Source of the DNA: Candidatus Fermentibacterota bacterium | GTDB lineage: Bacteria; JAFGKV01 | Assembly (NCBI GenBank): GCA_030620115.1 | Contig: JAUXFG010000022.1 | Location: 1 to 36,049 of the forward strand | DNA: 36,049 nt | Direction of reading: 5' to 3' | Part shown: positions 31,310-36,049 of the stretch, piece by piece | Layout of the letters: every line of letters starts with the position of its first letter | Position numbering within the stretch: position 1 is the first letter of the stretch | Made by a program: the position numbers and the translations under genes | Notes under the pieces: generated by a model | What the model saw: only the letters and a program-made list of their open reading frames with translations | Told to the model about the DNA's origin: nothing | Databases searched by the model: none

Positions 31310-33144
31310 TGGCCCTTCCGAAAGCAATGTCCGGCAAACCCGGAATTCCATTGCGGCTCTTTTTGCCTTTCTTGGTTTGCATCCAGAGTTTTTTCTCCCC
31401 TGTCCTTGGTCAACGTCCCGTGGTCATCATTGGGTGGGACGGGGCTACATGGGAGATTCTTGACCCACTCCTCGACCAAGGGAGATTGCCTCATCTTGCT
31501 TCCCTGATGGGAAGAGGAAGAGCCGGGATCCTCGAATCAACGCCCTGTTTTGTTTCTCCCCCTGCCTGGGCGGCGATCTATACGGGCAAGAATCCTGCGA
31601 AGACGGGTATCTATCACTTCGGACGACGCGAGGATGATCTTCCGCATCTTGGTGATCTATCGGGAGATGATGTGCGTGCGAAATGGCTTTGGGAGATCCT
31701 CTCCGCAGAAGGAAGAAGTTGCGCGGTGGTCAATGTGCCCCTCACGTATCCTGCCAAGGCCATCAACGGCATCTGTATCTCAGGGGAGTTCTCGCCCTGT
31801 ATCCTTGCGCCTCCATTGCTTCTTGATGTGACGGATTGGGGCGGCGAAGCGGGGATCCATGGAGCGGCCATGAGTGCATCCACGTTCCTGCATGAGACAG
31901 AGGTGGATCTTATCCTCAGGCGCCCACGTGGTGGCACGCCGACCATCACGGTACGCAACGCGGAAAATGGGCTTTTCCTTGCCGGCCCGGAGATAGCCCT
32001 CAATGAATGGGCGCCGTGGTTCGAGGTGACCGTGGGAGGAGAGCGCGGATGGGCCAGAATCACCTTGAGAAGTGTACACAAGACCAAAGTCAGGCTGTGG
32101 CTTTCGCCCGTGTACAGGAAGATAGAGCACATGCCCGGGCCCATCACCTTTCCCGCTGCCTGGGCCGATACGCTTCTTCGGGAACACCACTATTTCCTCC
32201 CCTTTGTGCGCTGGAACTGGAAGCCGGCCGTGGAACACACCACCTGGTTCGGTGATCTCTGCTCTGATGTGCAATCCAGAAGAAGATGGGATTTCTTTTC
32301 ATGCGTCTTTCTGGCGCCGGATCATATGCAGCATCTCTATGGAGACGACGAGAAGACTATTGCGGTGCTCGAAGAGGTCGACCGGGTGACGGGAGACATA
32401 ATACGTGGCGCCCCGGAGAATGCGTTGATCCTTCTTCTTTCGGATCATGGCTTCGCCCGGTATGAGCGACGGATCGATCTGAACAGTTGGCTGGCGGAGT
32501 TAGGCCTTACCACATTTGGGAACCATGAGGAGGTACTCCCCGAGTCGAGCTTGGCATGGAGCACCATGTGGAGCGTGTATCTGAATGAGCGCTTGCTTTC
32601 CCAAGCAGAGATCAGTGCGCTTCAAGATCGGCTTGTACGCCTCGCCCCCACTGTGACGGACGCAGAACGAGGGTTTCGATCGCTTGGCCTTCTCCTCTCG
32701 AGGCGCGAAGATGTGTATCATGGACCCTTCCTTCGAGATGCACCACATCTTGTTGCCATCACCCAGGGAAGCCCGTACGTGCCGGAATTCTGGGATCGGA
32801 AGAACATCGGCAGCGGTCGAGCGCTCTACCGTGACACCGGTCTTCACGATTCCTGGGACCATGCCCTCGATGGGATAATCGTGGTAGCCGGTTCCGGCGT
32901 CAGACAGGAGGAGAAGAGATTCCGTGCATCGGTGTACGATGTGACACCAACGGTTTTGTCGTATGCGGGATTGCCTGTGGCTGACGATATGGATGGAAAT
33001 GTCCTCACCAACCTCTTCGAGTCCGGAACCATGGCAAGGGTCAAGACCTGCGAATCCTACGAAGGCCCATTGGAAGAGCCGGCCATGACTCCACGAACCG
33101 GTTCACTGGAAGACCGTTTGAGGGCTTTGGGGTATGTCCGATAA
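31309..33144 (+). CDS. secreted alkaline phosphatase-superfamily phosphodiesterase
   Basis: A 611-residue protein with a signal peptide (cleavage near residue 35, after VLG). The mature part begins RPVVIIGWDGATWEILDPLL, with a metal-binding Asp at 44. SPPAWAAIYTGKNPAKTGIY is the nucleophile region (Ser83 or neighbour), and APDHMQHLYG and LLLSDHGFARYE supply the later metal Asp and His residues. This is the type I phosphodiesterase/nucleotide pyrophosphatase pattern. The C-terminal RLRALGYVR is a tail I have seen on related proteins from poorly studied phyla. The substrate may be a nucleotide sugar, phospholipid or phosphoglycan; it cannot be told. The ATG overlaps the preceding stop (TGATG). 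Confidence 0.85.
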   Translation: MALPKAMSGKPGIPLRLFLPFLVCIQSFFSPVLGQRPVVIIGWDGATWEILDPLLDQGRLPHLASLMGRGRAGILESTPCFVSPPAWAAIYTGKNPAKTGIYHFGRREDDLPHLGDLSGDDVRAKWLWEILSAEGRSCAVVNVPLTYPAKAINGICISGEFSPCILAPPLLLDVTDWGGEAGIHGAAMSASTFLHETEVDLILRRPRGGTPTITVRNAENGLFLAGPEIALNEWAPWFEVTVGGERGWARITLRSVHKTKVRLWLSPVYRKIEHMPGPITFPAAWADTLLREHHYFLPFVRWNWKPAVEHTTWFGDLCSDVQSRRRWDFFSCVFLAPDHMQHLYGDDEKTIAVLEEVDRVTGDIIRGAPENALILLLSDHGFARYERRIDLNSWLAELGLTTFGNHEEVLPESSLAWSTMWSVYLNERLLSQAEISALQDRLVRLAPTVTDAERGFRSLGLLLSRREDVYHGPFLRDAPHLVAITQGSPYVPEFWDRKNIGSGRALYRDTGLHDSWDHALDGIIVVAGSGVRQEEKRFRASVYDVTPTVLSYAGLPVADDMDGNVLTNLFESGTMARVKTCESYEGPLEEPAMTPRTGSLEDRLRALGYVR

Positions 33145-33172
33145 CGTGTGTATCTCGTGGACGTCCAGTGAG

Positions 33173-33300
33173 AGGAGGATTTGGGAATGTATAATCTGGC
33201 AATCTTGAATCTGAAATCTGGAAGAATGGGGAAATCTGGAAGAATGGGGAAATGTTGGAATGGGGGAATGGAGGAATGGGGAGGAAGAATCTGGGTGGAG
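33173..33300. repeat. AATCTGG/GGAATGGGG word repeat
   Basis: Runs of GGAAGAATGGGGAAATCT, TAATCTGGCAATCTTGAATC and GGAATGGGGGAATGGAGG between the phosphodiesterase and HD-domain genes. Words match 15865-15945 and, inverted, 35801-35900. No terminator hairpin is seen. Confidence 0.65.
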
Positions 33301-33433
33301 GGATGGGAAGAAAGCGTGCAGCGCGCAGCGTTCAGATGACGGAGGAAGAAAGAGAGAAAGACTTGACGATAGAAGGTCGCCATGCACGGACTTATCGAGA
33401 AGGGACGAGAGAACGAACGAAATGGAGGAGGCT

Positions 33434-33988
33434 ATGCTGCTCAGTAGAGAGGAAGCGCTCGCGGCGCTCAAGAGACACATGAAGGACGAGGCCCTCCTGA
33501 AGCACTGCTACGGCGTGGAGGCAGGAATGCGCGGTGTCGCCCTGGCGTTAGGTGAGGACGAGGAGCTTTGGGCTCTTGCAGGCCTGCTTCATGATATCGA
33601 CTACGAGGAACACCCTGACGTGCATCCCCGGAAGGGCGTTGAATGGCTCGGGAGCATGGGCCTTCCTGATGAGTTGGTGCATGCAGTGGCCTCCCACGGT
33701 TCGGAGCGAACAGGTGCGCCCCGGAAATCGAAGCTCGATTGGGCGCTCTGGGGTGTTGACGAGCTATCAGGGTTGGTCAGTGCCACCGCTCTGGTCAGAC
33801 CCAGCAAGAAGCTTGAGGAGGTGAAGGTCAAATCGGTCAGGAAGAAAATGAAGGATAAATCGTTTGCCCGGGCTGTTGATCGTGCTGCTATCAGGGAAGC
33901 GGCAGCAGCCCTGGGTGTGGAGCTCTCGGTATTCATAGCCATGGTGCTGGAGGGTATGCAAGAGGCGCACGAGGAACTGGGGCTCTAA
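33434..33988 (+). CDS. HD-domain metal-dependent hydrolase
   Basis: A 184-residue HD-superfamily protein. HCYGVEAGMRGVALALG supplies the first His, LAGLLHDIDYEEHP the HD pair, and LVHAVASHGSE the next His; together these bind the metal ions for phosphohydrolysis. The C-terminal half is Lys-rich and helical (KKLEEVKVKSVRKKMKDKSF). Small HD proteins of this kind act on nucleotides or related phosphate esters, but the substrate is unknown. I chose ATG 33434 because GGAGG lies just upstream; ATG 33422 is the alternative. The gene stands alone between repeat-filled gaps. Confidence 0.85.
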   Translation: MLLSREEALAALKRHMKDEALLKHCYGVEAGMRGVALALGEDEELWALAGLLHDIDYEEHPDVHPRKGVEWLGSMGLPDELVHAVASHGSERTGAPRKSKLDWALWGVDELSGLVSATALVRPSKKLEEVKVKSVRKKMKDKSFARAVDRAAIREAAAALGVELSVFIAMVLEGMQEAHEELGL

Positions 33989-34000
33989 GGGCCTATAGCT

Positions 34001-34046
34001 TATGGCGCAGACCGCGGACGCGATGAAACGCGTCCCTCCATCATAC
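34001..34046. repeat. double-hairpin repeat, copy 2 (half)
   Basis: Matches 23088-23133 at 43 of 46 bases and contains the GGACGCG-ATGAAA-CGCGTCC hairpin. The first hairpin of copy 1 is absent here. Confidence 0.75.
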
Positions 34047-34049
34047 TTC

Positions 34050-34189
34050 ATCGGAATCGGCATCGCTATCGGGATCGAATTGAGGTATGATCATATGGCC
34101 CTCCGTCACGAGAATCTTGATGTTTGATGAAGGCGAGAGATATGGGGTGGCTTATTTCGATAGCGATTCCGATCCCGATTCCGATAGCG
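34050..34189. repeat. ATCGGA/ATCGCT word repeat, inverted pair
   Basis: ATCGGAATCGGCATCGCTAT at 34050-34078 and its near inverse CGATAGCGATTCCGATCC at 34157-34189 flank about 80 bases. They could fold together over some 22 bases with two mismatches. The tract sits between the convergent HD and aminotransferase genes. Confidence 0.6.
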
Positions 34190-34213
34190 TTATGGATTCC
34201 CGGACGAGGGGAT

Positions 34214-35410
34214 TCAATCCCGATACGTATCCAGCGCCGCCTCAAATGAATCCATGGCTTTCTCCAGGTCTTCACAGCAGAGGACATAGGCCAGGCGGGC
34301 TTCATTCCTGCCCAGACCAGGGGTGGCGTAGAAGCCTTCGGCGGGTGCAATCATGACGGTGGTGCCCTGATACCGATGCTCCCGCAGCAGCCATGCGGCG
34401 AAGTCGTCGGCGTTCTTGACCGGAAGGCGGGCGATCATATAGAAAGCGCCGCCGGGGAGCTTGCATCCAACTCCCATGTTCTTGAGTCGTCTGTAGAGGA
34501 GGTGGCGTCTGGCGTCGTATTCGGATAGGACGTCATCGAAGTATGACTGTGGGGTGTCCACCGCGCGCGCGGCGGCGATCTGATCCACCGTGGGGGGGCA
34601 GAGCCGCGCCTGGCCCAATCTCAGCACGGCGTCCATGAACTCCTGATTTCGGGATACGATACACCCCACCCGCGCACCGCAGGCGCTGTAGCGCTTGGAG
34701 ATACTATCCACTACGATGGCGTTCTTCTCGATGCCGGGGATCTCGAGAATGCTCGTGTGTTTCTCTCCATCGTACACAAACTCCCGATAGACCTCGTCTG
34801 CAATGAGATACAGGCCGTGTCGTTTCGCAATCTCGGCCACGCCCTCAAGTTTCTCTCTGGCGAACACGGCGCCAGTGGGATTTCCCGGACTGCACAGAAC
34901 AATCGCCTTGGTTTTGGGGCTGATAAGGGCTTCGAGCCGATCCAGCGCCGGCAGAGCGAAGTTCTCTTCCAGGGTAGTGGTAAGTGGTTTGATCTCAACG
35001 CCGGCCATGGTGCTGAAACCGTTGTAGTTCGTGTAGAAGGGCTCAGGGATGATGACCTGGTCGCCCGGATCAGCCACCGCCATCAGCGAGAAGATGATGG
35101 CTTCGCTTCCCCCCGTGGTAACGAAAATGTCGCGCTCCTCCAGTTCGATCCCGAAACGAGCGTAGTAGATAATGAGCTTGGCGATGTACTCCGGGATTCC
35201 TTGCGAAGGACCATAGGGAAGCACCTCATCACAAAATTCCTGATAGCCGCGCAGAAGCTCGGGGGGGCTCTTTATGTCAGGTTGACCAATATTCAGACGG
35301 AAGACTTTGGCGCCCGATGCTTGAGCCGATACGAGCAGCGGGTGGAGTTTTCGAATAGGAGAGGCCGGCATTGCCACGCCCCGACGGGAAACCAAGACTG
35401 CAGGAAACAT
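34214..35410 (-). CDS. class I/II pyridoxal phosphate aminotransferase
   Basis: A 398-residue fold-type I aminotransferase, close to aspartate aminotransferase-type enzymes in length and motifs: VFRLNIGQPDIKSPPEL, VTTGGSEAIIFSLMAVADPG, VLCSPGNPTGAVF with the cofactor Asn, YLIADEVYREFVYDG with the ring-binding Asp, SISKRYSACGARVG with the Schiff-base Lys, and GAFYMIARLP. The C-terminal Arg that binds the substrate carboxylate is probably the one in GRNEARLAYV. The exact amino acid is not clear. ATG 35410 is chosen for its strong Shine-Dalgarno (GGAGGATGAG); an upstream in-frame extension to 35488 lacks support. Confidence 0.9.
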   Translation of the reverse strand: MFPAVLVSRRGVAMPASPIRKLHPLLVSAQASGAKVFRLNIGQPDIKSPPELLRGYQEFCDEVLPYGPSQGIPEYIAKLIIYYARFGIELEERDIFVTTGGSEAIIFSLMAVADPGDQVIIPEPFYTNYNGFSTMAGVEIKPLTTTLEENFALPALDRLEALISPKTKAIVLCSPGNPTGAVFAREKLEGVAEIAKRHGLYLIADEVYREFVYDGEKHTSILEIPGIEKNAIVVDSISKRYSACGARVGCIVSRNQEFMDAVLRLGQARLCPPTVDQIAAARAVDTPQSYFDDVLSEYDARRHLLYRRLKNMGVGCKLPGGAFYMIARLPVKNADDFAAWLLREHRYQGTTVMIAPAEGFYATPGLGRNEARLAYVLCCEDLEKAMDSFEAALDTYRD

Positions 35411-35506
35411 CTCATCCTCCGGTAAGAGGCAGGGTTTGGATTGGAGCATTTCGAATCCGGGATGAAGATAGCCCAAAGCTCTCCTCACATCATCCCTGAT
35501 CTTGAA

Positions 35507-35731
35507 TAGCCCGCACTTCTCACCGGCTTTCGTCGCGAAGCGGCGTAGTTGGCTGTGGCTGCAAGGCTTGCGACCGAGGACCCCGGCTCTGTCAGGGCGT
35601 AGCCTGGCTCCGCCGTGGCGAAGCCCGAAGGCGTATCCTCTGCGATACGGTGAGGAGGCCGAAGGAGCGTAACGCCGCAGGCAGGGCCAAATGCGGCGCT
35701 GCAGCAGATAGTTGGTGAGAAATGTGGGATA
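35507..35731. repeat. inverted-repeat element, TTCTCACC family, copy 2
   Basis: A ~225-base non-coding element with ends TAGCCCGCACTTCTCACCGG and GTTGGTGAGAAATGTGGGAT. It shares the interior GCAAGGCTTGCGACCGAGG and GAAGGCGTATCCTCTG with 15330-15526, plus an extra ~40 bases between them (about 35580-35623). It lies upstream of the aminotransferase gene. 35411-35506 shows nothing else. Confidence 0.75.
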
Positions 35732-35800
35732 GGGTTGTCAGTTCTCAGCTATCGGCTATCCGCACACCAGCCGATCCTTCGTACCTTCCTGTTGAGATTA

Positions 35801-35900
35801 TAGATTGCCAGATTCCAGATTCTCCCTCGTCCTCCCAATCTCCTCTCTCATTCGACGTTGAATGTTGGATGTTGGATGTTCAATTCCCCAATCCCCCTCT
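35801..35900. repeat. CCAGATT and GTTGGAT word repeats
   Basis: AGATTGCCAGATTCCAGATT (inverse of 15914-15935) is followed by TTGAATGTTGGATGTTGGAT and CAATTCCCCAATCCCCC. Same style as the other word-repeat tracts. Confidence 0.6.
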
Positions 35901-35939
35901 TGGTCCTTGCCCCGTCATCTGAACGCTCTCTTCTCCTCC

Positions 35940-36049
35940 TCCTCCCCCACCGAGATTCTTCGGTCACTCCGCTCCCTCAGAATGACACGTAGCGCCACAT
36001 ACTTCTGCGCACTGCCACTGTCATTCTGAGCGACTCCAAGGAGCGAAGA
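35940..36049 (-). repeat. palindromic TCATTCTGAG element, copy 2 (reaches window end)
   Basis: The inverse of 18724-18833 with only a few substitutions over about 110 bases. The window cuts it at 36049. It forms the same long imperfect hairpin. Confidence 0.8.

Overview
The window looks like chromosomal DNA of an uncultured Gram-negative bacterium. It has an LPS inner-core gene set (KDO transferase, arabinose-5-phosphate isomerase, a family 9 heptosyltransferase-type enzyme), four GT-C membrane glycosyltransferases, an O-antigen ligase-like protein, a pyruvoyl-type arginine decarboxylase and a divergent MurA. That mix fits a candidate phylum near the FCB/Gemmatimonadota-Eisenbacteria area, but this is an impression from family flavour, not a placement. 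No rRNA, phage, IS transposase or CRISPR array is visible.

Layout. 1-4.4 kb: GT39-type transferase and O-antigen ligase-like gene (minus strand), divergent from a membrane TPR protein. 4.4-7.4 kb: pepA-speB-pdaD operon, whose last two genes make the arginine > agmatine > putrescine route. 7.5-12.3 kb: two more GT-C transferases and a fibronectin III/membrane protein. 12.4-15.1 kb: an operon of ornithine aminotransferase, radical SAM/SPASM enzyme and a small Gly/Ser-rich peptide, which is best read as an undescribed RiPP-type peptide modification locus. 15.5-17.2 kb: a small gene plus dinB, AT-richer than the surroundings, behind a promoter that carries a LexA-box-like palindrome. 17.2-26.3 kb: LPS/glycan glycosyltransferases, kdsD and kdtA. 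26.5-26.8 kb: tRNA-Ala(GGC) and tRNA-Thr(CGT). 27.1-33.1 kb: a GT-C transferase, a MurA homologue with Asp in place of the catalytic Cys, a secreted TPR-like protein and a secreted alkaline-phosphatase-superfamily enzyme, all tightly packed and partly overlapping. 33.4-35.4 kb: an HD-domain protein and a class I/II aminotransferase.

The most unusual global property is the intergenic DNA. Nearly every longer gap holds dispersed inverted-repeat elements (at least four families, three with more than one copy inside the window) or degenerate short-word repeats (GGGGTGAT, GGTTCA, AATCTGG, ATCGGA, CTGGATG). These lie between genes of one pathway (for example kdtA / kdsD / heptosyltransferase) and in places form the 5' or 3' end of a reading frame.

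All function calls come from motif recognition by eye. Start codons were chosen by Shine-Dalgarno and neighbour spacing, and several (TTG/GTG) are noted as uncertain.
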